This document shows, one piece after another, positions 35,529-44,052 of a stretch of DNA of 64,000 nt; the stretch's first letter is position 1, and every line of letters begins with the position of its first letter. The DNA is from Paenibacillus sp. HW567 (GTDB lineage: Bacteria; Bacillota; Bacilli; Paenibacillales; Paenibacillaceae), in the NCBI RefSeq assembly GCF_000374185.1, contig NZ_KB910518.1, forward strand, positions 2,551,687-2,615,686, given 5' to 3'. A program made the position numbers and the translations under genes. The notes below the pieces were generated by a model that was not told the origin of the DNA, made no database searches, and saw only the letters and a program-made list of their open reading frames with translations.

Positions 35529-36917
35529 TTACTGTTGTTTTTTTGCTCTGTTGTCGGACAATTCGGATAGGATTCTATCCCTCTCCCGCCCTTTGAATTT
35601 GCAGATTAATAGTGGGATGGAGCCCAGAATGGAGCTGATCCCAGCCCCGAAAGCAGTAATGAAAAACAGGCCTTTGAGGGTAAACGCTGACTGCGTGACG
35701 GCATCTGTATTGAACTGAATGGCGGTCAGCAATATACCGGTGACGAATGAGCCGAATGCAGACATAATCTTTGCTGTGAGTGATTGAATTGAAAACATTA
35801 AGCCTTCCGCCCGATAGCCGGTCTTCCATTCTGCATAGTCTATCGAGTCAACAACGTATATGGTGGATAGACTCATGCTCATTGAGATGAAAAAACCAGC
35901 GAATATAGAAATGATGAAAACAAAGGTTAAATTCTGATAGCCCACAATATAATAAATTGCTCCTGTTATTACTGAAATAATTCCGCTATACAGCAATAGC
36001 TGTGGTGTTCTGACTACTTTAAGCAATTTCGGAATAACCAGAGGCGTCAATAAAAATCCGATCATGGTAGGCACCATAATAAACGACAGCAGTGCGATAC
36101 TGCCGAGATTATAAATCGCATAGTAACTGGTCAGCATCGTAACAACCATCGTTAATACCTGAAAAAATTGACTGACAATATACGCCTGCAACGGCTTGTT
36201 TATTTTCAAGATGTTAACGATGCTCTTAAAGCTGGTCTTCTCGGTTCTGGGCTTCACCCGCTCTTTCGATACAATAAACAAGGTGATAAAGCTGATAGCC
36301 GCAAGCAAGGAGAACAGCCAGCCCAGATACGAATACCCTTGCCCGCTGTGCGGCGAACGTGCAAAGTAGGATACCAGAAGCCCTCCTGTTAACGAGACCA
36401 TCAGCGATCCGAGCGTCGTAGCAGATCTCGTTAAGCTGACAATGGAATTGCGTTTCTGAGGATCTGTGGAGATAATCGCCGACATGCTCCAGTAAGGAAC
36501 ATCGAACAGTGAAAAACCAATCCCCCAGAGCGTATAAATGAGTGCGACATAGGTAATCTGTAAGGCATGTGAAGAGAAATTCGGATTAAAAAATAACAAT
36601 GCGGTGATCGCCGCCCAAAACAGCCCTCCAAACAAGATATACGGTCGCAGCTTGCCATACTTCGTTCTTGTATTATCCATCAGCACGCCTACAACCGGAT
36701 CACAGAAAGCATCAACGAACTTCGTGACCAGCAGAATCGTCCCGATAGTGATCGGAGATATTTTCATGACGGACGTAGCAAATATCATAAAGAATGTAGA
36801 TACTAATCCCGATAGGACAGAGTCCCCGAGTCCTCCAATGGTGTAACTAACCAGTTCCCTTTTTTTAAAGGGTGCTTTAACAGCGTTTTCATAATATTGA
36901 TCAAAACCCTTGCTCAT
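35529..36917 (-). CDS. GPH-type sugar:cation symporter (MFS)
   Basis: About 462 residues, twelve predicted helices, glycoside-pentoside-hexuronide family: SYTIGGLGDSVLSGLVSTFFMIF, FVDAFCDPVVGVLMDNTRTKYGKLRPYILFGG. The start is ATG 36917, with GGAGGG upstream; the longer frame to 36971 has no ribosome site. It is first in the operon with the GH78 rhamnosidase and MBL hydrolase, so a rhamnose-containing glycoside is the probable cargo. A cre-like site and a perfect TTGGATATCCAA palindrome lie in its promoter region. Confidence 0.92.
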   Translation of the reverse strand: MSKGFDQYYENAVKAPFKKRELVSYTIGGLGDSVLSGLVSTFFMIFATSVMKISPITIGTILLVTKFVDAFCDPVVGVLMDNTRTKYGKLRPYILFGGLFWAAITALLFFNPNFSSHALQITYVALIYTLWGIGFSLFDVPYWSMSAIISTDPQKRNSIVSLTRSATTLGSLMVSLTGGLLVSYFARSPHSGQGYSYLGWLFSLLAAISFITLFIVSKERVKPRTEKTSFKSIVNILKINKPLQAYIVSQFFQVLTMVVTMLTSYYAIYNLGSIALLSFIMVPTMIGFLLTPLVIPKLLKVVRTPQLLLYSGIISVITGAIYYIVGYQNLTFVFIISIFAGFFISMSMSLSTIYVVDSIDYAEWKTGYRAEGLMFSIQSLTAKIMSAFGSFVTGILLTAIQFNTDAVTQSAFTLKGLFFITAFGAGISSILGSIPLLICKFKGRERDRILSELSDNRAKKQQ

Positions 36918-36978
36918 CTTCTTCCCTCCGCTCAAATTACCGGTTCCCCTTATAACTGTGCAACTGACCATACCTTTG

Positions 36979-36990
36979 TTGGATATCCAA
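36979..36990. promoter_or_regulatory. Perfect 12-base palindrome TTGGATATCCAA
   Basis: It lies in the divergent region between the GPH transporter and AraC genes, about 60 bases before the transporter start. It is a possible regulator site; the short length makes this tentative. Confidence 0.35.
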
Positions 36991-37008
36991 TAGAGCTATA
37001 ATAAATCA

Positions 37009-37022
37009 TGTAAACCCTTTCA
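37009..37022. promoter_or_regulatory. Cre-like (CcpA) site
   Basis: TGTAAACCCTTTCA differs from the cre consensus in the central CG only. It lies in the divergent GPH/AraC region, so the rhamnosidase operon is probably under carbon catabolite control. Confidence 0.5.
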
Positions 37023-37088
37023 CCAATGTCGGTAGCTGTTGTTTTGACTAACCAAAAGTGATACATTCTTCAGGAGGGAGGGAAAATA

Positions 37089-38099
37089 ATGAACTATGAG
37101 GAACTAGATGTTCTATTGTTCGGATTAACCGATTTGGAACAGGAATTGCAGCACTCGGAGCTCTCTGATGAAATAATAAAAGAAAAAATCCTCTCGCCGT
37201 CCTTTTCAAGTGAGTGGATTCCTACCTACATCGTGGAGAATAATGTTCTGAAATTGAATGTTACAGATGAAATATTTGTAATTTCCAGGCATACCCGCTT
37301 CGCCAAAATGCTTAATCACACGCATAATTTATTTGAAATGAATTACATTTACAGCGGGACCTTCTATCAGGAGATTCAAGGGGAGAAGTTCAAATTGAGC
37401 GCGGGAGATATAATCATCCTCAACAAGAATGTGGAGCATTCGATCAGTAAAGTTGAACAAGAGGATATCTTAATCAACTTCCTGGCGACAAATGAATTTT
37501 TCGATAACCAGTTCGTATTTAAAATCCTGGGAGATAATATTTTAGGCAAAACCATCGCTTCAATTATAACCAATATTACTAAGGAAAAGAATTTCCTGTT
37601 ATTTCGGACAGAGAACAATTGGCAAATCAAACAAACTATTCAGAATATATTGTGTGAAGCTTTTGACAGTAAACCCACCAATCCCGAAATTATCAAAGCG
37701 TATTTAACGATTCTATTCAGCAGGCTTCTGGAAAGTGAAAGCTATGAAATTTTTCTAAAGGAAGGCGTTAGAAATACCAGCATATCCGTAGTCGATTTAT
37801 TGGCTTATATGGAGGAACACTATCTGGACATTACGCTGGAGCAAACCGCGAAGCACTTTCAATTTTCACCAGCCCATTTGGGCAGAATTGTGAAGAAAGT
37901 GACTGGCAAAACCTTTTCTGCAATCGTCCAGGAACAAAGGTTCAAGCACGCTGCCTTGCTGCTGCAGTTGTCTGATCAGAGCATTGATGATATTTCCAGA
38001 GAAATCGGCTACAACAACCTGACCTTTTTCTATAAAAAGTTCCAGCTTCTTTATGGCATCACTCCGAATGAGTACCGCAACTCCTTCAAAGCAAAGTAA
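37089..38099 (+). CDS. AraC family regulator of the rhamnosidase operon
   Basis: A 336-residue regulator: an N-terminal extension, a cupin (about 70-150; HNLFEMNYIYSGTFYQEIQGEKFKLSAGDIIILNKNVEHSI) and a C-terminal double HTH (ITLEQTAKHFQFSPAHLGRIVKKVTGKTFSAIVQ, IDDISREIGYNNLTFFYKKFQLLYGITPNEYR). A very strong GGAGGGAGGG ribosome site precedes the ATG. It is divergent from the GPH-GH78-MBL operon, which it presumably activates in response to rhamnose or the parent glycoside. Confidence 0.93.
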   Translation: MNYEELDVLLFGLTDLEQELQHSELSDEIIKEKILSPSFSSEWIPTYIVENNVLKLNVTDEIFVISRHTRFAKMLNHTHNLFEMNYIYSGTFYQEIQGEKFKLSAGDIIILNKNVEHSISKVEQEDILINFLATNEFFDNQFVFKILGDNILGKTIASIITNITKEKNFLLFRTENNWQIKQTIQNILCEAFDSKPTNPEIIKAYLTILFSRLLESESYEIFLKEGVRNTSISVVDLLAYMEEHYLDITLEQTAKHFQFSPAHLGRIVKKVTGKTFSAIVQEQRFKHAALLLQLSDQSIDDISREIGYNNLTFFYKKFQLLYGITPNEYRNSFKAK

Positions 38100-38123
38100 A
38101 AAAAGAGAGGATTTCTCCTCTCT
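38098..38123 (-). terminator. Terminator of the ene-reductase gene
   Basis: Stem AGAGAGGA/TCCTCTCT (38104-38111 and 38116-38123) followed on the minus strand by seven T. Confidence 0.85.
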
Positions 38124-38134
38124 CATGGCCACCA

Positions 38135-40084
38135 TTAGATATCAAGCGCAGCATGGTACCCCTGATATATTGCTGTCGTGATCGTAGACGCCTTAACGCA
38201 ATCTCCAATCTGTGCAACATATGGTGCACTGTCAATTAACTCCTCTACTACGTTTCTTCTTGGCCGTTGTCCAAGCGCACAAATGACTGAAGTGCCTGGA
38301 ACAAGCTGCTCTTCACCATTCTGATCAACGCACACAACACCATCTTGTTGTACACTTAGACCTTTATACCCTAATCGAACCTGAATATTATTCTTTTCGA
38401 TTTCTTTCAGCATAATCGGACGATGTCTAATATTGGCATCTGGAGCCAGCTCCGTTCTCATCTCTACCAGTTGAACAGATTTGCCTTCCTGGGCAAGGTG
38501 AATGGCTGCTTCACAGCCTGCCAGCCCGCCGCCCAATACGACTACACTCTCGCTGATCTTATCCTTCTCCAGATAATAGTCATTAACAACCACAACGTTA
38601 TCACCATCAAGTCCAGGGATTGGCGGAATAATGGCTGCGGAACCGACTGCGATAATTAGTGCTTCAGCATTTTCTTTCTCTGCATACTCTCTAGTAACAG
38701 ATGTATTCAAACGAATCTCAACGCCGGCGTCTTTGGCTAATTTTCCAAGAGTCACACCTAACTCATACATCTCGTATTTGAACGGAATCGCCTGTTCTCC
38801 CCTCAAGATGCCGCCTACCTCGTCAGACTTCTCACACAGAACGACTTTATGTCCCCGTTTAGCTGCAGTAAGAGCGGCATAAAGTCCGCCCGGACCCCCG
38901 CCAGCGACTAGAACCTTACGCGGATTAGGAGAAGGATATATTTCCGTCCCGTCCATTTCACGGCCAATTAAAGGATTAACCGTACACCGTCTTGTCGATG
39001 TCTCCGCACGTTCTGCCATACAGGTGAAGCATCTCAGACATTTAATAATATCCTCGTCACGGTTGCTCATCACCTTTCTTGGAAGCTCCGGATCGGCCAA
39101 CAGTGCGCGGGCCATTTCAACAACATCCGCCTGGCCGCTGGCAATGATCTCTTCCATTTGAGCCGGGTCATTTAATCCGCCAACAGTTGCCACCGGCACA
39201 CTTACATGCTTCTTGATCTCTGCTGCGAGATAAACATTGCTTCCATGAGGCAGAAACATCGAAGGGTGCGTGATGCCAAACCCTGTCTGATAGGTTCCGG
39301 CAGATACATGAAGCAAGTCGACTCTTGATTCAATTAATTTGGCAATCTCAATGCCTTCTGTCAGATCATAACCGCCTTCAAACAGCTCGGAACCACTCAT
39401 TCTAAACTCTATGGGAAAGCCGGGACCCACCGCTTCACGGATGCTATCCAGAACCTCCTGTGCAAAACGCACCCTGTTGTCCAGAGTTCCGCCGTATTTA
39501 TCTGTTCTGCGGTTGAAATAAGGCGAAAAAAACTGGTTAATCAGCCATCCATGTCCACCGTGAACCATGATCATTTCATAGCCTGCTCTCTTAGCAAGTC
39601 CGGCACATCTGCCATATGCTGCTACGATGTCAGCAATTAGTTCTTGTGTAAGCTCTTTTACTTCTCTGCCGTCTGGACGGACCCCGGGGCTTGGCCCCCA
39701 TTGAGCAAGACCCTGCTTCTTATTTTTGTCAGTCAGATAAGTTCCTGCATATTGCCCGGAATGAGACAATTCCACACTGGCAATTGCACCATGACGCCGA
39801 ATAGCATCGGCTGTGTAGGTAAAGCTTGCAAGAGAATCTACGGTTCCCAGATCCAGATGGTACATATGGGAGGCTTCTGTTTCGGGATGAACCACAACTT
39901 CACTGACCGTAACTGAGGCAGCACCACCTTTTGCCCGCAATTCGTAAAATGCTGTAGATTTGGGGCCAATCGTGCAGTCTGCTGTAATGTCTGTACCTCC
40001 CATAGGCGAGCCAAACATTCTATTTCTGAAGGTTACATTTCCAAGGGTGATGGGTTTACATAGGTTTGGATATTTTCTGTGCAT
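38135..40084 (-). CDS. Fe-S flavoprotein ene-reductase (OYE / 2-enoate reductase family)
   Basis: About 649 residues. The N-terminal old-yellow-enzyme barrel (1-340) binds FMN (FGSPMGG at start, ELSHSGQYAG, HGGHGWLINQFFSPYFNRRTDKYGG, FRMSGSELFEGGYD). A cysteine cluster for 4Fe-4S follows (C349, C352, C355, C367), then an FAD/NAD(P) module with VAGGGPGGLYAA near 394 and VVLGGGLAGCEAA. This is the layout of 2-enoate reductase, 2,4-dienoyl-CoA reductase, BaiCD/BaiH and flavone reductase, all reducing C=C next to a carbonyl. The start is ATG 40084, with AAGGAG nine bases upstream. It is followed upstream by an OFA transporter gene, with a PadR gene divergent. Confidence 0.9.
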   Translation of the reverse strand: MHRKYPNLCKPITLGNVTFRNRMFGSPMGGTDITADCTIGPKSTAFYELRAKGGAASVTVSEVVVHPETEASHMYHLDLGTVDSLASFTYTADAIRRHGAIASVELSHSGQYAGTYLTDKNKKQGLAQWGPSPGVRPDGREVKELTQELIADIVAAYGRCAGLAKRAGYEMIMVHGGHGWLINQFFSPYFNRRTDKYGGTLDNRVRFAQEVLDSIREAVGPGFPIEFRMSGSELFEGGYDLTEGIEIAKLIESRVDLLHVSAGTYQTGFGITHPSMFLPHGSNVYLAAEIKKHVSVPVATVGGLNDPAQMEEIIASGQADVVEMARALLADPELPRKVMSNRDEDIIKCLRCFTCMAERAETSTRRCTVNPLIGREMDGTEIYPSPNPRKVLVAGGGPGGLYAALTAAKRGHKVVLCEKSDEVGGILRGEQAIPFKYEMYELGVTLGKLAKDAGVEIRLNTSVTREYAEKENAEALIIAVGSAAIIPPIPGLDGDNVVVVNDYYLEKDKISESVVVLGGGLAGCEAAIHLAQEGKSVQLVEMRTELAPDANIRHRPIMLKEIEKNNIQVRLGYKGLSVQQDGVVCVDQNGEEQLVPGTSVICALGQRPRRNVVEELIDSAPYVAQIGDCVKASTITTAIYQGYHAALDI

Positions 40085-40124
40085 GATTTCATTCTCCTTC
40101 TCTATAGATGTTTCTTTCTTACGT

Positions 40125-41393
40125 TTAAATGATAGCTTTCGGATTCTTATTAGCAGCTCTCTCCTGATACTTGACAGCCCACTTGTATACAAATGTTAGA
40201 ATAAATCCGGTTATGCCAAAAATGGCGGCAATGACAAAGGCTCTCTGATAACTACCGTCTGCGCTATATACACTCCGCATAATGGACGGTCCAAAATATC
40301 CTGCTAAGGCAAATCCAATAAACATAATGCCATAATTCACACTATTATTTTTTGCACCAAACTGATCCGCAGTAAATCCGGGAAATACCCCCATCAGTGC
40401 GCCAAAGCTTAAACCGATAACGGAAATACCGATATAAAATGTCGCTACACTGCTTTCTCCTGATAAATAAAGCAATGTGAGTCCTACTACCGAAAAGAGA
40501 GAAGCAAAAGCCAGGGTATTGATTCGGCCAATTTTATCTGAAATATAGCCTGCAAGGATTCGTCCGCCAGTGTTAAACAGAGCCAACACAGAAACAACTG
40601 TCGTAGCGGCTGCCGCAGACAGGCCAACCATCTTCTGAGCTATAGGTGAAGCCTGCGATGTACACATTAGTCCGGCAAAAGCTCCGCTAATCAATAACAG
40701 GATCATTACATAAAATAGTGGACTTGCAAGCATACCCTTCCAGTTTTTGTTGTTCTTTAACGAACGGCCAGCGTGGACAGCCTTTGGTGTCCATCCTGCC
40801 GGGACAAAATCAGATGGGCATTTCTCAATAAAGAATGAAGCGGAACATACAATCAAAAGGAAGGCTATACCGATTATTTTAAATGCTGCCGTTACACCAG
40901 AGTGACTGATTAAACCATTGGCAATGGGAGGTATAATTACTGAGCTTAATCCATAAGCAGCCGTTGTTACTCCGCCAACTAATCCACGTTTGTCCGGGAA
41001 AAACTTAATCGAGTTGCTAATTGTGCATCCGTAGACCATTCCTGTTCCAAGGCCGAGTACGATACCATAAGCAATTACGAGGAAGCTTACAGACGTTGCA
41101 AAACCTGATAAAAGCATACCGCCCCCAAATAATAAGCCCCCTGCAAAGATCACTTTCTTCGGTCCGAACCGATCATTAACCCAGCCGCCCGAGATCATCG
41201 TGATAGGACCTACTGAATTGGTAATCGTAAAAGCAATAGCCAAGTCACCCGGTGTTAGATGAAGTCCTGTAACGCTGCTCAGATATTCTGCCATTGGGGC
41301 AGCAAACACACTCCAAGCATAAATTGATCCAATACACAGGTTAATAAAGCAGCTCGCAATCAGGATAATCCATCTCTTTTTTGTAAATTCCAC
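40125..41393 (-). CDS. OFA-type MFS transporter (oxalate/formate antiporter family)
   Basis: About 422 residues, twelve predicted helices. The family start is KKRWIILIASCFINLCIGSIYAWSVFAAPMAEYL, with GGWVNDRFGPKKVIFAGG after helix 2 and GYISDKIGRINTLAF in the second half. OFA proteins carry mono- or dicarboxylates. The start is placed at GTG 41393, 12 bases after AAGGAG; in-frame ATGs at 41405 (too close to that site) and 41432 (no clear site) are alternatives. It precedes the ene-reductase gene by about 40 bases in one operon, suggesting import of an unsaturated acid or export of the reduced product. Confidence 0.88.
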   Translation of the reverse strand: MEFTKKRWIILIASCFINLCIGSIYAWSVFAAPMAEYLSSVTGLHLTPGDLAIAFTITNSVGPITMISGGWVNDRFGPKKVIFAGGLLFGGGMLLSGFATSVSFLVIAYGIVLGLGTGMVYGCTISNSIKFFPDKRGLVGGVTTAAYGLSSVIIPPIANGLISHSGVTAAFKIIGIAFLLIVCSASFFIEKCPSDFVPAGWTPKAVHAGRSLKNNKNWKGMLASPLFYVMILLLISGAFAGLMCTSQASPIAQKMVGLSAAAATTVVSVLALFNTGGRILAGYISDKIGRINTLAFASLFSVVGLTLLYLSGESSVATFYIGISVIGLSFGALMGVFPGFTADQFGAKNNSVNYGIMFIGFALAGYFGPSIMRSVYSADGSYQRAFVIAAIFGITGFILTFVYKWAVKYQERAANKNPKAII

Positions 41394-41484
41394 TTCAATT
41401 CTCATCTCCTTATTCGTCCATTGTGAAATCATTCACATCTTGATTCGATTTAATATTAGCACGCGGCTTTGATTATATCAACAC

Positions 41485-41508
41485 AAACATGTATATATTT
41501 ATACGTTT
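41485..41508. promoter_or_regulatory. PadR-type operator candidate
   Basis: Imperfect 24-base palindrome with AAAC and GTTT ends and an A/T core, halfway between the divergent OFA transporter and PadR genes. PadR proteins often bind such AT-rich inverted repeats. Confidence 0.45.
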
Positions 41509-41609
41509 AATAAAATATGTTTTCTTTTTAGTACACAACTTAATTGTTGACTGGTTAAATATGTTATACTAAACACAAAAACGAAGATCATGCATAGGAA
41601 GAGAGCCAT

Positions 41610-42149
41610 ATGAGAACTTTAAAATATGCCATTTTAGGTTTGTTAAATAAAGAGTCAATGACTGGTTATGATATTGGTAAAGAGTTCAGCAAGGACCTGG
41701 GTGAATTTTGGAATGCAAAGCACAGTCAGATCTATCCGGAATTAAAGAAGCTGCTTGACGAGGGCCTGATCGTTTACGAAATTCAAATTAGCGGGGAAGT
41801 ATTAGAGAAAAAGCTGTATTCTATTACGGAGAAGGGTAAGCAGGATTTTTTGCAATGGTTGAAAAAGGAAGAGCCGATTGAGCCCACTCCTAAAGACGTA
41901 TTTAGATTGAGAATGTATTTTTCTAATAACCTGGATGTAGCTACCCGATTACAATTGCTGGGGCATCAACTGCTTCAACATCAGGACAGGCTGAAACATT
42001 TACGCAAAAATAAAGAGCGTTATAATAGCATTCCTCCGCTCGACAGTGATAATTTTGGTGATTATCTAGTGCTAGATGGTGCTATTTTACGTGAGACTGT
42101 AACGATTCAATGGCTGGAGAATTATATTGATTATTGTAAAAAACAATGA
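41610..42149 (+). CDS. PadR family transcription regulator
   Basis: A 179-residue PadR protein. The winged helix (1-75) reads KYAILGLLNKESMTGYDIGKEFSKDLGEFWNAKHSQIYPELKKL, then the wing VLEKKLYSITEKGKQDFLQWL. The C-terminal Vir-like helical dimer domain (about 95-179) ends in QWLENYIDYCKKQ. Members of this subfamily often sense phenolic acids or other aromatic compounds. It diverges from the OFA transporter / ene-reductase operon and is its probable repressor. AGGAAGAG precedes the ATG. Confidence 0.93.
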   Translation: MRTLKYAILGLLNKESMTGYDIGKEFSKDLGEFWNAKHSQIYPELKKLLDEGLIVYEIQISGEVLEKKLYSITEKGKQDFLQWLKKEEPIEPTPKDVFRLRMYFSNNLDVATRLQLLGHQLLQHQDRLKHLRKNKERYNSIPPLDSDNFGDYLVLDGAILRETVTIQWLENYIDYCKKQ

Positions 42150-42176
42150 GTGTCCACTTTCGGGCACTCTTTTTTT
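42148..42176 (+). terminator. Terminator of the PadR gene
   Basis: Stem GAGTGTCC/GGGCACTC with one G-T pair, loop of 6 bases, followed by seven or eight T on the plus strand. Confidence 0.85.
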
Positions 42177-42198
42177 AATCCATAGACATGCAGAAAGA

Positions 42199-42219
42199 CC
42201 CTCCCCAAGCTGGGAAGGG
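42199..42219 (-). terminator. Terminator of the orphan binding-protein gene
   Basis: Stem CCCTCCCC/GGGAAGGG with a short AAGCT loop region, read on the minus strand and followed by TCTTTCT. It lies 20 bases past the binding-protein stop. Confidence 0.6.
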
Positions 42220-42240
42220 CCCTTCATATGCTTATTTCTT

Positions 42241-43950
42241 TTATTTAATATCCTTGCCTGTGAAAAGTGATACCCTTGCTTTAACCAGATCGGTATATTG
42301 CTTCTCCATTTTCTCGGCTCCAACGTCGTTCATTTCCTTGAGGAATGCATCATATAGTTTGTCGAAGTCTGCAGGCTTAGCGAGAATGGCTTCAGGAATA
42401 CGTTTGTGAACGATGTCCTGTGTCTTTTGGTAAATGACCTGATAATCTCCATCCGTCGGAACCTGCATATTATACAGTGCCCCCCATTCTTTGACTGGGA
42501 ATTCATCCGCAGCCGGGAACAGATCCTTCCATGTCTTCGCTTTATAAGCCGCTAAAGTTTCCTTCTCGGCATTCGAGTAGCTGGCGATGATTTGTTCAGG
42601 GAAGTTGGTGGTATAGTAATTGTCAGTTGAATCCTTGACACCGTCTCCGTAACGGACCCCAAAGATCGAGTATAGTCCGATGCCTGTCTGCTTCGAGAAG
42701 TTGGCTGCATCATTGACTTTTTGGTTACGGATGTCATCCGGGATAATGCGCTTCCCATTCTCAACATTATACTGCTTGCCCTCGATTCCCCAATTCCGCA
42801 GCACTTGTCCTTCATCGGAGGACAGCCAGTCAAGAAATTTGATCGCACGTACTGGGTCTTTGCAGGATGTCGAGATGCTAATGCCATACCCGTCAACCCC
42901 GATGGCCTGCATGGAATTATCTTTATACTGCGTACCCATAGTAACAGGAAAATGAGCATACGTATATTCGTCTTTGCCGGCTGACTTCAGGGCATTCTCA
43001 GCGTCCTGGTATTCCCATTCTACAGAGGTGAGGCCGAGTACACGTCCGCTGGAGATTTTAGATTTATACTGATCATCCTTTTGCACGAAGGAATCCTTAT
43101 CCAGCAAATCTTCATTATACATATGATTCAGCCAGCGGAAGTACTCTTTTTCTTCCGGGCGTTTGTAGTGAAGCATCGTTTGATAGGTTTCCGGGACCAC
43201 ATAGTATTCACCGTCACCTGCACCGCCTGTAGTCGCCGCGGCTTGATTGGTTACAGTAATCATACTCTTCCAGCCATCTGCATTGAGCAACAGCGGAATT
43301 GTGGGCTGTCCGTCAGTTGTCGGGTGTTTGGCTACATACTCCTTGAGGACGCTTTCAAAATCTTGAACTGTTTTAATTTGCGGATAGCCCAGTTCCTTGA
43401 GAACTCTAAGCTGAACTTCAAAACCGCCCGTTGCATCAAAAACCTGTTCATCTACCCCGACATTGGTTGGAATTGAATAAATGGCCTGATCTTCCTTGCT
43501 GTATTTCATGCGGTTCATACTCTTGCTCATAACCTTTTTAATATTTGGAGCATATTTGTCGATAAGATCGGTCAAGTCAATAATCCCGCCTGCATCTACC
43601 AGCTTGCCCAGCTCTCCTTTGGCGTAGATGATGTCAGGGTATTGCCCGCTGGCCGCCATTAAAGAGATTTTGTCCTGTCCGCCACCGCTGCCTACATCAA
43701 ATTCGGCATCAAGCGTAACCCCTGTTTTGGCGATAATTTCTTTCCCTACATCATCCTGCATGTTGTTCCAGTTCGGATTAGCATCAGCTCCAAAAAATGA
43801 AAACGTAATTGGACTGGAATCATCGCTGCTGCTGTCATTTCCGTTATTGGCAGTGTTGTTTTTTGTGCTGCTGCAGCCCGCCGATAGCAGCAGCATACTT
43901 GCTAACAACGCTATTCCGCATTTCTTGGGCAATTTCTGAATCATGGTCAT
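42241..43950 (-). CDS. Orphan sugar ABC substrate-binding lipoprotein (LplA-like)
   Basis: About 569 residues with signal peptide GIALLASMLLLSAGC (lipobox LSAGC), then an Asn/Ser/Asp-rich linker and a large type-1 solute-binding domain (EIIAKTGVTLDAEFDVGSGGG, MAASGQYPDIIYAKGELGKLVDAGGIIDLTDLI, GISISTSCKDPVRAIKFLDWLSSDEGQ). The start is ATG 43950, five bases after AGGGGG; neighbouring in-frame ATGs are possible. No permease or ATPase gene adjoins it. It diverges from an AraC gene that lies next to a GH43. It presumably feeds permeases encoded elsewhere, possibly the LplB/C pair at 19473-21369. Confidence 0.9.
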   Translation of the reverse strand: MTMIQKLPKKCGIALLASMLLLSAGCSSTKNNTANNGNDSSSDDSSPITFSFFGADANPNWNNMQDDVGKEIIAKTGVTLDAEFDVGSGGGQDKISLMAASGQYPDIIYAKGELGKLVDAGGIIDLTDLIDKYAPNIKKVMSKSMNRMKYSKEDQAIYSIPTNVGVDEQVFDATGGFEVQLRVLKELGYPQIKTVQDFESVLKEYVAKHPTTDGQPTIPLLLNADGWKSMITVTNQAAATTGGAGDGEYYVVPETYQTMLHYKRPEEKEYFRWLNHMYNEDLLDKDSFVQKDDQYKSKISSGRVLGLTSVEWEYQDAENALKSAGKDEYTYAHFPVTMGTQYKDNSMQAIGVDGYGISISTSCKDPVRAIKFLDWLSSDEGQVLRNWGIEGKQYNVENGKRIIPDDIRNQKVNDAANFSKQTGIGLYSIFGVRYGDGVKDSTDNYYTTNFPEQIIASYSNAEKETLAAYKAKTWKDLFPAADEFPVKEWGALYNMQVPTDGDYQVIYQKTQDIVHKRIPEAILAKPADFDKLYDAFLKEMNDVGAEKMEKQYTDLVKARVSLFTGKDIK

Positions 43951-44052
43951 CATTTCCCCCTTATAGTGTGTCAAGAGTGACTGTTTTCGTTATTAATTTT
44001 ATCTTCTACGCCTATTGCAAACCTTGATTATCAAGTCATAAAACAGCATAAT

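Noticed and set aside
41533..41575. TTGACT...TATACT as the PadR promoter
   Set aside because: The spacer is only 12 bases, too short for a sigma-A promoter; the true -35 could not be assigned.
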